Assembly (NCBI GenBank): GCA_964353355.1
Contig: CAYGVT010000017.1
Location: forward strand, 51,313-115,312
Length of the DNA stretch: 64,000 nucleotides
Source of the DNA: CAYGVT01 sp964353355
Lineage (GTDB): Archaea > Thermoplasmatota > DTKX01 > GCA-020343715
Direction of reading: 5' to 3'
Numbering within the stretch: the stretch's first letter is position 1; each line of letters starts with the position of its first letter. Under the pieces are notes generated by a model that was not told the DNA's origin, ran no database searches, and saw only the letters and a program-made list of their open reading frames with translations. Below are positions 9,580-17,977 of the stretch, in pieces. A program made the translations under genes and the position numbers.

Positions 9580-10554
9580 ATGCGCGGTATCCCCGCCGTG
9601 CCACGGGACAGGGAGAGCGTGCTCGACCCACGCAACCTCGCGATGGTGATGGCCACCGTCATCATCTGGGCGTGCACGTTCCCGCTCATCACGCTCGCCC
9701 TCCGGGACCTGCCGCCCCTCACGCTCGCCGCCTTCCGGTTCGCGCTCGCATGCCCGATGTTCCTGGCGGTGCTCGCGTGGACCCAGGGCGGGTTCGGCGC
9801 TCTGCGCAGGCTCACGCGCAGGCAGTGGGGGCTCATCACCCTGTGGGCCCTCCTGTCCACGACGATTTCGAACATCACGCAGAACATCGGCATGCAGTGG
9901 ACGTCCGCCTCCGTTAGCTCGGTGCTGCAGTCCTCGGGCCCCGTCCTGGGCATGTTCCTCGCCATCCTGTTCCTGGGCGAGCGCTACACGCACTTCAAGC
10001 TCCTGGGCGGCGTGCTCGCGACCGTGGGCACCGTCGGCATCGCGCTCGACATCGAGGGCGGGTTCCATGGCTCCACGGTCGTGGGCAACGTGCTGGTCCT
10101 GGGCTCGGAGCTGAGCTACATCCTCGCGGGGGTCGTGGGCAAGTACCTGCTGCGCGAGGTGGACCCCGTCACGCTCATGGCGGCGGCCTTCCCCATCGCG
10201 ACCGCGCCCCTGGTGGCGGGCGCGCTGCTCGAATCGCCGGCCGCGGCCGTGGCCGCGGCCTCGGCGGGGACTTGGGGAATAGTGCTCTTCATGGCGACCA
10301 TGCCCACGACGGTGGCGATGCTGCTGTGGTACGTCGTCCTCGACCGCGTGGAGTACTCGCGCATCATCTACTTCATCTACCTCATCCCGGTCGTCGCCAT
10401 CGTGGCCTCCTGGGCGCTGCTCGGGGAGGTCCTCACGCCGCTGCAGGCCCTCTTCACCGCGCTGGTCATCTCGGGGGTCCTCTCGGCGCAGAGGCGGGGG
10501 AAGGAACGGGTGGCGGTCGTCGGCACGGCCGGGGCACCTGCGCGCCCGGGATAG
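9580..10554 (+). CDS. EamA/DMT-family transporter
   Basis: Ten predicted transmembrane helices in two EamA repeats mark a drug/metabolite transporter-superfamily permease, about 324 residues. Typical motifs are the N-terminal WACTFPLITLALRDLPPLTLAAFRF-like segment and FLGERYTHFKLLGGVLATVG at the end of the first repeat. I chose ATG 9580 because the frame extends upstream to 9523, which would run into the peptidase gene by 49 nt. The gap to the peptidase stop is only 8 nt, so cotranscription is likely. Substrates in this family are amino acids, nucleotides or other small metabolites; none can be assigned here. Confidence 0.85.
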   Translation: MRGIPAVPRDRESVLDPRNLAMVMATVIIWACTFPLITLALRDLPPLTLAAFRFALACPMFLAVLAWTQGGFGALRRLTRRQWGLITLWALLSTTISNITQNIGMQWTSASVSSVLQSSGPVLGMFLAILFLGERYTHFKLLGGVLATVGTVGIALDIEGGFHGSTVVGNVLVLGSELSYILAGVVGKYLLREVDPVTLMAAAFPIATAPLVAGALLESPAAAVAAASAGTWGIVLFMATMPTTVAMLLWYVVLDRVEYSRIIYFIYLIPVVAIVASWALLGEVLTPLQALFTALVISGVLSAQRRGKERVAVVGTAGAPARPG

Positions 10555-10602
10555 CCCGGGCCGATGGGGCGGGGACGGCCCGGGGTGGGGGCGCCGGGCG
10601 CA

Positions 10603-11910
10603 TCAGTCCCGTATCTCGATGGTGGCGAGCAGGAACGCCGCGAGCGCGATGAAGCCCCCCGTCACGGCGAGCACCGCCCACCAGCCGTAGGAGACGGCGA
10701 CCACGCCGCCGATGGCGCCCCCGACGACGATGCCGACGCCCACGACGGCGTTGTAGGCGCCGATGACCTCGCCGTGGATGGATTCGGGCGCGAGGCGCGT
10801 GACGGTGGTCGTGCCCGCGACGGCGATGATGGCGTACATCGCCCCCGCGAGGCCGTTGAGGCACGCCGCGAGGACGAACGCGAGCCTGTCGCGGCCGACG
10901 TCGGCCGCGAGCAGCGCCAGCCCGAACGCCATGAAGATGAGGATTCGCAGCACCCAGGCGCCCAGCTGAGCGCGCTGGTTGCCGATGCGCTCGACCTCGC
11001 GGCCCGCCCAGGTGTAGAGCGCCGCGGCCATGACGGAGGACGCGAGGTAGACCACGAAGATGCCAGAATCGCTCAGGCCCATGCCCTCGGAAAGCATCAC
11101 GGGGAACGGCGTGTAGAACACGAGGAACCCCGCGAACACCAGGAACGAGGCGACGAGGTAGAGGTCGAGAGTCCCGCTCCAGCTCGGGCCCGACCTGCGG
11201 GCGTGGCGGATCTGGCCAGGCCTCGAGTAGAACTGCGACGGGAGGAACCGCGGGCGCTCGAGGTAGGTCGAGTGCATGTGCAGCACCTCCTTCTGGAACC
11301 ACCTGTGGTCGAACCTGAAGCTGGGCTCGTGCAGCCAGCGCGCCGACATCGCCAACGACACCGCGAAGAGGCCGGCGCACACGCCCATGAGGATGCGCAT
11401 GGCCATGTCGAGGCCGATGTCGAGGCTGGGCACGAATGCGAAGTAGACCGCGCCCAGCACGGTGCCGGCCACCCAGCCGACGCCGTTGACCTTGGTGAAG
11501 TAGCCGATGGCGCGCGTGCGCTGGGCCTTGGGGGTGCCCTCGAGGATGAGGATGGTAGAGGTCGGGACCGTAGCGGCTATGAAGAACCCCGCTGCGAGGT
11601 TCGCGGCCACGAACGTGGAGAACGTGGGCGCGGCGGCCATGGCCGCGTAGCAGACCACCTCGCCCGCCTTTCCCCAGAGCAGCGGCGCGCGGGCCCTCTT
11701 CGTGCGGTCGACGTATGCCCCCCACAGGACGTAGGCCGGCACGGTCGAGATGGTGGCGGCGATGGCCGTGATGGTGACCTCGGCGACGCCCCCGCCGAGC
11801 ACCTTGATGACGAACAGCGGCACGAGGGCGGAGCTCGCCCCCATCGCCATCTTGCTTATGAAGAACGCCCAGTACCACTTGGTGGCATGGGCGTGCGACG
11901 TGTTCGTCAT
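10603..11910 (-). CDS. MFS transporter (paralogue 1)
   Basis: This is a major facilitator superfamily protein of about 435 residues with twelve hydrophobic segments and a long cytoplasmic central loop containing RPRFLPSQFYSRPGQIRHARR. It is a clear paralogue of the MFS gene at 12743-14062: both carry an N-terminal W-Y-x-A-F-x-x-S-K, an identical FVVYLxxS...WAGREVxRxGNxxAQL segment and the motif GEVIGAYNAVVGVG/GEAVGAYNAIIGVG. ATG 11910 was chosen over the longer frame beginning at 11982, because the extra residues are low-complexity and overlap the promoter. An AT-rich attaacgagcgaaaaa stretch lies ~30-40 nt upstream. Substrate unknown; it converges on the EamA gene. Confidence 0.87.
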   Translation of the reverse strand: MTNTSHAHATKWYWAFFISKMAMGASSALVPLFVIKVLGGGVAEVTITAIAATISTVPAYVLWGAYVDRTKRARAPLLWGKAGEVVCYAAMAAAPTFSTFVAANLAAGFFIAATVPTSTILILEGTPKAQRTRAIGYFTKVNGVGWVAGTVLGAVYFAFVPSLDIGLDMAMRILMGVCAGLFAVSLAMSARWLHEPSFRFDHRWFQKEVLHMHSTYLERPRFLPSQFYSRPGQIRHARRSGPSWSGTLDLYLVASFLVFAGFLVFYTPFPVMLSEGMGLSDSGIFVVYLASSVMAAALYTWAGREVERIGNQRAQLGAWVLRILIFMAFGLALLAADVGRDRLAFVLAACLNGLAGAMYAIIAVAGTTTVTRLAPESIHGEVIGAYNAVVGVGIVVGGAIGGVVAVSYGWWAVLAVTGGFIALAAFLLATIEIRD

Positions 11911-11982
11911 CCCGAGCGCATCCCGCGCCCCGGAACGTTTTTCGCTCGTTAATCCTTTGCCTCGCGCTCGCAGGGCGCCCAC

Positions 11983-12666
11983 TCACCCCTCTGGCACGAT
12001 GCGCCCCTCGCGCAGCCGCACCGCGCGGTCGGCGATGCGCCTCGCCCTGGCGTCGTGCGTGACGATGAGGAGAGTCGCACCCCGCTCGCGGTTGGCCTCG
12101 GCGAGGGTGGCGAGCACCTCCGCGGCCGTGGCCTCGTCGAGGTTCCCCGTGGGCTCGTCGGCGACCACGAGCTCCGGCCCCTTGACGAGCGCGCGCGCGA
12201 TGGCGACGCGCTGCTGCTCGCCGCCCGAGAGCTGGTGCGGGAACCTCCCCTCCTTGCCCGCGAGCCCGACGCGCGCGAGCGCGGCGTTCGCCGCGGTGCC
12301 GGGGTCGGTGCGCCCCAGCAGCTCCAGCGCGACGCCCACGTTCTCGAGCGCGGTGAGCGTCGGCAGGAGGTTGAAGAACTGGAAGACGTAGCCCACGTGC
12401 TCGCGCCTGTAGCCGGTGAGCGCGGCGTCGTCGAGCGCGCCCAGGTCGCGGCCGCCCACCGTGACCTTGCCCGTGTCCGGCCGGTCGATGCCGGCGGCGA
12501 GGTTGAGCAGCGTCGTCTTGCCCGAGCCCGATGGCCCGAGGACGGCGAGCACCTCGCCCCTCCCCACATCGAGGTCGACGCCCCTGAGCACAGGCACGAC
12601 GACCTCCCCCGCGAGGTAGGACTTGCCCACGTTCCCGAACACCACCGCGGCCACGGCATGGGTCAT
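11983..12666 (-). CDS. LolD/MacB-type ABC transporter ATP-binding protein without adjacent permease
   Basis: This is an ABC ATPase of 227 residues. Walker A is GPSGSGKT (44-51), the signature is LSGGEQQRVAIARAL and Walker B is ELVVADEPTGNLDE, the typical form of the LolD/FtsE/MacB branch that works with FtsX-like permeases. No FtsX-like permease is adjacent; the neighbours on both sides are paralogous MFS transporters on the same strand. Its partner is probably elsewhere in the genome. Only ~70 nt separate it from the MFS stop upstream, so cotranscription is possible. Confidence 0.9.
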   Translation of the reverse strand: MTHAVAAVVFGNVGKSYLAGEVVVPVLRGVDLDVGRGEVLAVLGPSGSGKTTLLNLAAGIDRPDTGKVTVGGRDLGALDDAALTGYRREHVGYVFQFFNLLPTLTALENVGVALELLGRTDPGTAANAALARVGLAGKEGRFPHQLSGGEQQRVAIARALVKGPELVVADEPTGNLDEATAAEVLATLAEANRERGATLLIVTHDARARRIADRAVRLREGRIVPEG

Positions 12667-12702
12667 GCGCGCCGCGCCATTTCAAGCTTCCCCAGTCATA
12701 CC

Positions 12703-12743
12703 GGGGGCGGGGGGGGAGTGGGTGGGTGGGTGGGTGGGTGGGT
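12703..12743 (+). repeat. G-rich tract with tandem GGGT repeats (G-quadruplex candidate)
   Basis: A run of G with few interruptions leads into at least six tandem GGGT units that end on the stop codon of the MFS gene encoded on the opposite strand. Four or more G3 tracts with one-base loops is the strongest known intramolecular G-quadruplex pattern. It sits in the ~75-nt gap between the MFS stop and the ABC ATPase start. Read as RNA, the minus-strand transcript carries the C-rich complement, so any quadruplex would form in the + strand DNA. Short tandem repeats of this kind also vary in length by slippage. Confidence 0.75.
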
Positions 12744-14062
12744 CACCTGAACCTCAGGTGCAGTAGGATGGCCACCGACACGACCGTTAGGACGCCTGTG
12801 GTGAACGCGACCGCGTAGTAGCCCGCGGCGGCCGCGATGGCGCCTCCCAGGAAGCCGCCCAAAATCATGCCCACGCCGATGATGGCGTTGTAGGCCCCGA
12901 CCGCCTCGCCGCGGATGTACTCGGGAGCCAGGTCCGTGGCCGTGGTCGTGCCCGCGACGCTCACGACGGAGTAGAACACGCCCGTCGACGCGTTGAGCGC
13001 GAGCACGGCCGCGAACGCGAGCGTCGCGTGGCCCCACGCCATGAGCACGAGCGCCACCGCGAAGGCGGGGAAGATGACGGCGCGCGCGCCCCACGCGATG
13101 AGCTGCGCCTCGCGGTTGCCGAGCCGGTCCACCTCGCGGCCCGCCCAGGCGTACATCGCGGCGGCGGTGAGCGAGCCCACGAGGTAGACGACGAAGATGC
13201 TGGCGCTGTCGAGCCCGATCTCGTGCGAGAGCATCACCGGGAACGGCACGTAGAAGACCTGGATGCCCGCGAAGAGGATGAACGAGGACACGAGGTACAA
13301 GTCGAGCTCCCGCCCCCAGCCGGGGAAGAGCCGCCGGGCCTTGCGGATGATGCGGGGGTTGAACACGTAGAGCATCACGGAGGGCACGTGGCGCGCCCGC
13401 TCGAACATCCACGAGCGCATGGCGATGGCGTCATGGAAGAACCACCTGCGCTCGAGGCGGGCCTCGGGCTCCTCGATCCACGACTGCGAGAGCGCCCACG
13501 AGGCCGCGCTCATGGCCGCGCACAGGAGGAGCGACACGCGCATGGCTAATCCGATGGGCATGAACATCGGCGCGAGGGCGAAGAAGGCCGTGCCGAGGGC
13601 CATGCCGGTCATCCAGCCGAGCCCCGAGACCTTGGTGAAGAGGCCAATGGCCTCGCCCCACCGCTCCTTGGGCGTGTGCTCCATGATGAGCATCGTGGAC
13701 GAGGGGACCGTCGCGGCGAGGAAGAAGCCGTAGATGAGCTGGGCCACCACGAACGCGAACAGGTCCGGCGCGAGCGCCATGATGCCGAGCGCCAGCGTCG
13801 TGAGTGCCATGCCCATGACGATGGGCTGCTTGCGCGTGCGCTGCTTGTCGGTGTACTCGCCCCAGAGCATGAACCCGGGGACGGTCGCGACCGACGCGGC
13901 CACGGTCGCGAGCGTGACGGCCCCCACGCCTAGGCCGAAGACCTCCAGGACGAAGAGCGGTATCATGGGCGAGCTCATGCCGCCGGCGATCTTGCTGGGA
14001 AGGAACGCATAGTACCAGCGCTCTCCGCCGCCGCGGCGCACGATCTCCTGAGCGATGCCCAT
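12743..14062 (-). CDS. MFS transporter (paralogue 2)
   Basis: This is a major facilitator superfamily transporter of 439 residues, paralogous along its length to the gene at 10603-11910 and separated from it by a LolD-like ATPase gene. It has twelve hydrophobic segments, the inter-helix motif DKQRTRKQP after helix 2, and a central cytoplasmic loop (HVPSVMLYVFNPRIIRKARR) matching the paralogue. A TATA-like sequence (minus strand ccttaaatcg, 14089-14098) lies ~27-30 nt from ATG 14062, so the mRNA is nearly leaderless. Substrate unknown. Confidence 0.88.
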   Translation of the reverse strand: MGIAQEIVRRGGGERWYYAFLPSKIAGGMSSPMIPLFVLEVFGLGVGAVTLATVAASVATVPGFMLWGEYTDKQRTRKQPIVMGMALTTLALGIMALAPDLFAFVVAQLIYGFFLAATVPSSTMLIMEHTPKERWGEAIGLFTKVSGLGWMTGMALGTAFFALAPMFMPIGLAMRVSLLLCAAMSAASWALSQSWIEEPEARLERRWFFHDAIAMRSWMFERARHVPSVMLYVFNPRIIRKARRLFPGWGRELDLYLVSSFILFAGIQVFYVPFPVMLSHEIGLDSASIFVVYLVGSLTAAAMYAWAGREVDRLGNREAQLIAWGARAVIFPAFAVALVLMAWGHATLAFAAVLALNASTGVFYSVVSVAGTTTATDLAPEYIRGEAVGAYNAIIGVGMILGGFLGGAIAAAAGYYAVAFTTGVLTVVSVAILLHLRFR

Positions 14063-14180
14063 GTCGAGTCGGCCGGAAGGCGCATGGGCGATTTAAGGGA
14101 TTGCATTGGCCCGCGCATGGTCGGGCACTGCGTCTACCGTCGCAGCGCGCCCGGACGCCGACCGCTTGCGCGCGGTGCGC

Positions 14181-14459
14181 CTAGGCGCCCTTGGTGCCCG
14201 CGGGCAGGAGCTGGGTGGCGCGCAGGGCATCGACGTCGGGCGCCTTGCCGCCGCGCAGCAGCAGCATCACGCTCTCCACGTCGCGCGGGTCCTTGAGGAA
14301 GGGCTTGACGCTCCTCACAAGGTACTCGCAGTCCCTCCGCGAGAGGCAATCGGGCCTCTTGTCAAACCCCGCAAGGAGGATGTCGACGATGGCCTCCCCC
14401 TTGTAGAAGCTCCTCCCAAGGGCTCCATGTAGGTAGTCGATTACAGCTTGGGGCTCCAT
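14181..14459 (-). CDS. Small protein of unknown function
   Basis: This ORF encodes about 92 residues starting MEPQAVIDYLHGALG. No transmembrane segment is visible; it is predicted to be helical with mixed charge. I chose ATG 14459 over ATG 14474 because a good minus-strand TATA box (aatatatat, 14481-14489) centres about 26 nt upstream of it, making a leaderless start. The promoter is the main support for its being real, together with its position as a stand-alone gene divergent from trmI. I do not recognise the family. Confidence 0.6.
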   Translation of the reverse strand: MEPQAVIDYLHGALGRSFYKGEAIVDILLAGFDKRPDCLSRRDCEYLVRSVKPFLKDPRDVESVMLLLRGGKAPDVDALRATQLLPAGTKGA

Positions 14460-14480
14460 GCAGAGGGACAACATATTCCC

Positions 14481-14490
14481 ATATATATTA
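14481..14490 (-). promoter_or_regulatory. TATA box of the small ORF at 14181-14459
   Basis: The AT-rich atatatatta on the + strand reads as aatatatat on the minus strand and lies in an otherwise AT-rich island (14470-14520) between divergent genes. Its centre is 26 nt from ATG 14459. Confidence 0.6.
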
Positions 14491-14605
14491 CCATATTTAC
14501 GAGATTATTGCGGTTAATTATCACAGCCTGGGAAGATGGCAAGGCCAGGGGTCATCTCAGCGGATGTCGGGCCACCCCTGCGAAGGCCTCCCTCCCAGGC
14601 AAGCG

Positions 14606-14615
14606 CTTATAATAT
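14606..14615 (+). promoter_or_regulatory. TATA box of trmI
   Basis: The sequence cttataatat is centred ~27 nt upstream of GTG 14638. This spacing predicts transcription starting at or just before the start codon and decides the choice of start. Confidence 0.65.
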
Positions 14616-14637
14616 CCCCCCGCCCTACACGAGGCCC

Positions 14638-15399
14638 GTGAACCTCCAGAGGGACGAGGTGGTGGCGCTCATCGACCCCAAGGGCCGGCGTCACCTGGTC
14701 CGGCTGACGGGGGGCCCCGAGGCAGTCCAGAGGCTAGGGGTGGTTGACACCGCCCAGCTGGAGGGCATGGGCGAGGGGGCCACGTTCAAGGTTGGGTCGG
14801 TAGCGCTGACGGTCGTGCGCCCCACGCACCTGGACCTCGTGAGCGCGATGGAGCGCAGGTCGCAGATCGTGCTACCGCGCGACGCGGCCCTCATCGCGCT
14901 TTATGCGGACGTGAAGTGCGGGGACCTCGTGGTCGAGGCCGGCGCGGGCTCGGGGGCCCTGAGCCTCTACCTGCTCCGGCTGCTCAGGCCCGAGGGGAGG
15001 CTCGTGAGCTACGAGCTGCGCGAGGACCACGCGGCCATCGCGCGCGCCAACGTGGAGCGCGCGGGCCTCTCGCGGTGGCACACGCTGCGCCTGGCGGACG
15101 TGTGCGCGGGCATCGAGGAGCGCGAGGTGGACGCGGTCGTGCTGGACATGGGCGAGCCCTGGAACGCCGTGCCTGCGGCCACGGCCGCGCTGCGGCCGGG
15201 CGGCCGCATCGTCTCCTACTCGCCCACCATCGGCCAGGTCGAGCGCACCCACGCCGCGATGCGGGCTGCGCGCATGTCCGAGGTGCGCACGCTCGAGACG
15301 CTCGAGCGCGAGCTCGTCGTGGGGCCCCAGGGAACGCGCCCCTCCTTCGAGATGCTGGGCCACACGGGCTACCTCACCTCGGCGCGCAAGCTCGCGTGA
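14638..15399 (+). CDS. trmI: tRNA (adenine-N1)-methyltransferase TrmI
   Basis: An S-adenosylmethionine-dependent enzyme that methylates N1 of adenines in the T-loop (positions 57/58) of archaeal tRNAs, acting as a homotetramer. A small N-terminal beta domain precedes a Rossmann methyltransferase fold with motif I VVEAGAGSGALS, the acidic motif SYELREDHAAIARANVE and VVLDMGEPW, all typical of TrmI. The frame continues upstream to 14536, but GTG 14638 is preferred because it follows the TATA box at leaderless distance and gives the usual N-terminus (about 253 residues). Confidence 0.9.
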   Translation: MNLQRDEVVALIDPKGRRHLVRLTGGPEAVQRLGVVDTAQLEGMGEGATFKVGSVALTVVRPTHLDLVSAMERRSQIVLPRDAALIALYADVKCGDLVVEAGAGSGALSLYLLRLLRPEGRLVSYELREDHAAIARANVERAGLSRWHTLRLADVCAGIEEREVDAVVLDMGEPWNAVPAATAALRPGGRIVSYSPTIGQVERTHAAMRAARMSEVRTLETLERELVVGPQGTRPSFEMLGHTGYLTSARKLA

Positions 15400-15453
15400 T
15401 GTGACTTGAGGCCCCTGATGGACCTCCACGGTGGGACCGTGGCGCCTCAGACC

Positions 15454-16566
15454 TCAGTGCCGCGCGTTGGGGCGCCATAGGTTGCCCTTGCGGGCGGTCA
15501 CGCGGTCGCGGATGTTGCGGAAGGCGACCGAGCCCACGACGGCCATCACGACGCCCGCCACGATGCTCGCCCAGGCGATGGCGTCGTTCTGGTCGAAGGC
15601 GGGGCCCTCGGAGAGCAGCGAGCCGATGACGTAGGTCGAGCCCCAGATGATGAGGCCCAGCGCGAGCGTGGCCAGGCTCTGGGAGACGATGGACCACTGG
15701 ATGCGGCGGCGCAGCAGGAACGCGTCGAGGAATCCGAACAGCGTGTTGATGAGCGCTGCCACGACCGCGAACCACACGAACCACCCGAGGAACACCAGCG
15801 CGCCCTCCCAGGGCTTGACCCAGCCCTCGGCGCTCGCGGTGTGGTCGAACGAGTAGACCGCGCCCACGAGCACGACCACGAACGCGACCATCTTTCCGAA
15901 GAACGATATCTGCGAGGTGACGATGGACACCTTGGTGCGAGAGTACCAGTCGGACGCCAGCTCGCCCGCGTTCACGAAATAGAGGAACAGGTAGATGCCG
16001 AACGCGAGTCCGATGGCGTACTTGGCCCACTGGCCGTAGTCCGTGAAGGCAAAGAGCGTGTAGACGATCAAGATGAGCGAGATGGGCACGAAGATGCGTC
16101 GGCCGAGGTCCTCCTCCTCGAACGCGCGACGGAGCACGTAGTAGGTCGACTCGGCCGTCTCGGACTGCTTGACGATGACGCGCTGCACGTGGTCGACAGG
16201 GATGCGGGACTGGATGATGGGCAGGACCTGTTCGTCCTCGGCCCCGTCGGACACCACGACCGCGCTCTTGGGGTGGTGGTCCTTGAGGAACGCCTCCACG
16301 CTCTTGCCCAGGGCCAGGTCCGACCTGTAGCCCACGTAGGTGTCGCCGAGGAGCGTGACGATCTCCACGTCGCGGCCGGCCGCCTTGAGCTCGTCGTACA
16401 TCTTCAAGGCGGCGAAGAGCGCGTTCATGTCGCTCTCCTCGGGGTCCTTGAGGCCCATGGCCACCGCGGCCTTGAGGTTCTCGCGGCGGCCCACGATGGG
16501 GCCGACTACCCCGAGCTTCTCACCGAAATCGTTGTCCCTGTCGATGCAGAAGATGACGGTTTCCAC
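15454..16566 (-). CDS. DUF373 family membrane protein
   Basis: This 370-residue protein has a soluble N-terminal half followed by about six or seven transmembrane helices, the layout of the archaeal DUF373 family. The N-terminal part (FCIDRDNDFGEKLGVVGPIVGRREN, conserved DPEESDMNALFAAL and SDGAEDEQVLPIIQSR) is characteristic. The start is GTG 16566, and a minus-strand TATA-like element (cctaaaatagg, 16597-16607) lies ~35 nt upstream. The function of the family is not established; the gene is divergent from the ribosomal protein block. Confidence 0.88.
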   Translation of the reverse strand: METVIFCIDRDNDFGEKLGVVGPIVGRRENLKAAVAMGLKDPEESDMNALFAALKMYDELKAAGRDVEIVTLLGDTYVGYRSDLALGKSVEAFLKDHHPKSAVVVSDGAEDEQVLPIIQSRIPVDHVQRVIVKQSETAESTYYVLRRAFEEEDLGRRIFVPISLILIVYTLFAFTDYGQWAKYAIGLAFGIYLFLYFVNAGELASDWYSRTKVSIVTSQISFFGKMVAFVVVLVGAVYSFDHTASAEGWVKPWEGALVFLGWFVWFAVVAALINTLFGFLDAFLLRRRIQWSIVSQSLATLALGLIIWGSTYVIGSLLSEGPAFDQNDAIAWASIVAGVVMAVVGSVAFRNIRDRVTARKGNLWRPNARH

Positions 16567-16810
16567 TCGTGACCCTGTGTGCGTGATGCGCCCCTCCCCT
16601 ATTTTAGGATTCCTCCATGTACCGCGCGGAGGAGACCCGGACTCCGGCGTACGCCGAAATGGACGGGGTCTCCCAGGGCGACGGGCGAGGGGGCTGCGGG
16701 AGCGGCCGGGGCGCGACCGTGCGTCGCGACCGGCGTGCGACCGTGAGCGCGGCCGCGGTGTCCCTGGCGCGCGGTCATGCCCTCGGGCAGTACTCGCGGA
16801 GCAAGGACAA

Positions 16811-16820
16811 CCTTAAATAC
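16811..16820 (+). promoter_or_regulatory. TATA box of the S19e operon
   Basis: The sequence ccttaaatac fits an archaeal TATA box. It predicts a transcription start near 16842, leaving an 80-nt leader before the S19e start, unusually long for this window. Confidence 0.6.
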
Positions 16821-16890
16821 GAGAAGGCTCTTACGCTCTTTCCCGTGACCCAGGGGTCCCCATCTGGACCCATGGAAAGTCCCATGGTGG

Positions 16891-16920
16891 ACGCCGGGTC
16901 GCCGGACGCTCCGGAGGCGT
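16891..16920 (+). promoter_or_regulatory. Leader hairpin just upstream of S19e
   Basis: The arms CCGGA (16902-16906) and TCCGG (16910-16914) form a perfect 5-bp stem with a CGC loop. An outer pair ACGCC (16891-16895)/GGCGT (16916-16920) can extend it. It ends 4 nt before ATG 16924, where it would affect ribosome access. An autoregulatory role is inference only. Confidence 0.35.
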
Positions 16921-16923
16921 TCC

Positions 16924-17379
16924 ATGACAACGGTATACGACGTGCCGCCGAGGAAGCTGATAGACCTGACGGCGACCAAGCTCAAGGAGATGAAGGAGAT
17001 CGCGCCCCCGCCGTGGGTCGACCAGGTCAAGACGGGCCTGCATCGGGAGACGCAACCAATCCAGCCCGACTGGTGGCACACCCGCGCGGCGGCCGTGCTC
17101 CGGAAGGTCTACGTGAAGGGCCCCATCGGGACCGAGCGGCTCTCGGCCGAGTTCGGCGGCTCGCAGGACAGATTGGTGAAGCCCAACGTGGCCACGAAGG
17201 GCTCCAGGGCCATCGTCCGCGAGGCGCTCCAGCAGCTGGAGGCGGCCGGCCTCGTGCAGGCCGACAAGAACCGCGGTCGAGTGATCACGCCGAAAGGCCA
17301 GAAGATGCTCGACGGCCTCGCCCGCGAGGTCATGAAGGAGCTCGCCAGCAAGGAGCCCGAGCTCGGGAAGTACTACTGA
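16924..17379 (+). CDS. rps19e: Ribosomal protein S19e (eS19)
   Basis: A small-subunit ribosomal protein found in archaea and eukaryotes, 151 residues. The family signature is clear: TVYDVPPRKLIDLTATKLKE at the N-terminus, QPDWWHTRAAAVLRKVY, GPIGTERLS and the GRVITPKGQKMLD winged-helix end. It is the first gene of a run of translation genes (PDCD5-like, L39e, L31e, aIF6) in the order usual for archaea. The start is ATG 16924; longer frames through this region are not coding. Confidence 0.96.
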   Translation: MTTVYDVPPRKLIDLTATKLKEMKEIAPPPWVDQVKTGLHRETQPIQPDWWHTRAAAVLRKVYVKGPIGTERLSAEFGGSQDRLVKPNVATKGSRAIVREALQQLEAAGLVQADKNRGRVITPKGQKMLDGLAREVMKELASKEPELGKYY

Positions 17380-17441
17380 GCGCGGATGCGCGAGGATGCA
17401 CGGGAAGAGGACCGGTTGGAGGGCGCGCGGGAGGTGAGGGC

Positions 17442-17780
17442 ATGGGCGGCGACCAGGACATGGAGCTGGACGAGATACGCAGGCGCAAGCTCCTGGAGCT
17501 GCAGAAGCAGCAGGACTACCAGTCCCAGGCCCAGCAGCGCGCCGAGGTCATGGAGGCCCAGCGCCAGAACATCATGCGCGGCATCCTCACGCCGGAGGCC
17601 CGAGAGCGGCTCGGGCGCGTGAAGATGGCCTACCCGGACGTGGCCGGGCAGGTCGAGGACCAGCTCATCATGCTCGCGCAGAGCGGCCGGCTCAACAGGG
17701 TGATAGACGATGAGACGCTCCGGGACCTCCTGGCGCGCCTCGTCCCGCAGAAGCGGGACATCAAGATCCAGAGGAAGTGA
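17442..17780 (+). CDS. PDCD5-like DNA-binding protein
   Basis: This 112-residue protein belongs to the archaeal PDCD5/TFAR19 family: a charged, helical N-terminus (DEIRRRKLLELQKQQ), the core MRGILTPEARERLGRVKMAYPD and the tail LLARLVPQKRDIKIQRK. ATG 17442 has a good ribosome-binding site (ggaggtga, ~6 nt upstream). Archaeal members bind DNA, but their cellular role is unsettled. The gene sits between S19e and L39e, its standard archaeal neighbourhood, and ends 4 nt before L39e. Confidence 0.92.
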   Translation: MGGDQDMELDEIRRRKLLELQKQQDYQSQAQQRAEVMEAQRQNIMRGILTPEARERLGRVKMAYPDVAGQVEDQLIMLAQSGRLNRVIDDETLRDLLARLVPQKRDIKIQRK

Positions 17781-17784
17781 ACCG

Positions 17785-17940
17785 ATGGCAAGGCACAAGC
17801 CCCTCGCCAAGAAGATCAGGCTCGGCAAGGCGACGAAGAGCAACCGCCGCGTGCCCGCATGGATAATGATGAGGACCAACCGCCAGTTCCAGCGCCACCC
17901 CAAGAGGCACCAGTGGCGCAGGAGCAAGCTGCAGCGATGA
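17785..17940 (+). CDS. rpl39e: Ribosomal protein L39e (eL39)
   Basis: A 51-residue, highly basic large-subunit protein lining the exit tunnel. It matches the family over its whole length: MARHKPLAKKIRLGKATKSN and RRVPAWIMMRTNRQFQRHPKRHQWRRSKL. The start ATG 17785 follows the PDCD5-like stop by 4 nt. Confidence 0.96.
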   Translation: MARHKPLAKKIRLGKATKSNRRVPAWIMMRTNRQFQRHPKRHQWRRSKLQR

Positions 17941-17977
17941 GCCCCGAGGGGCCCATCGCATCAAAGGAGGTTTCAAC

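Noticed and set aside
16617..17441. Extended upstream frame of the PDCD5-like gene
   Set aside because: It runs through the S19e gene in another frame and is low-complexity; the Shine-Dalgarno sequence at 17431-17438 and family length fix the start at 17442.
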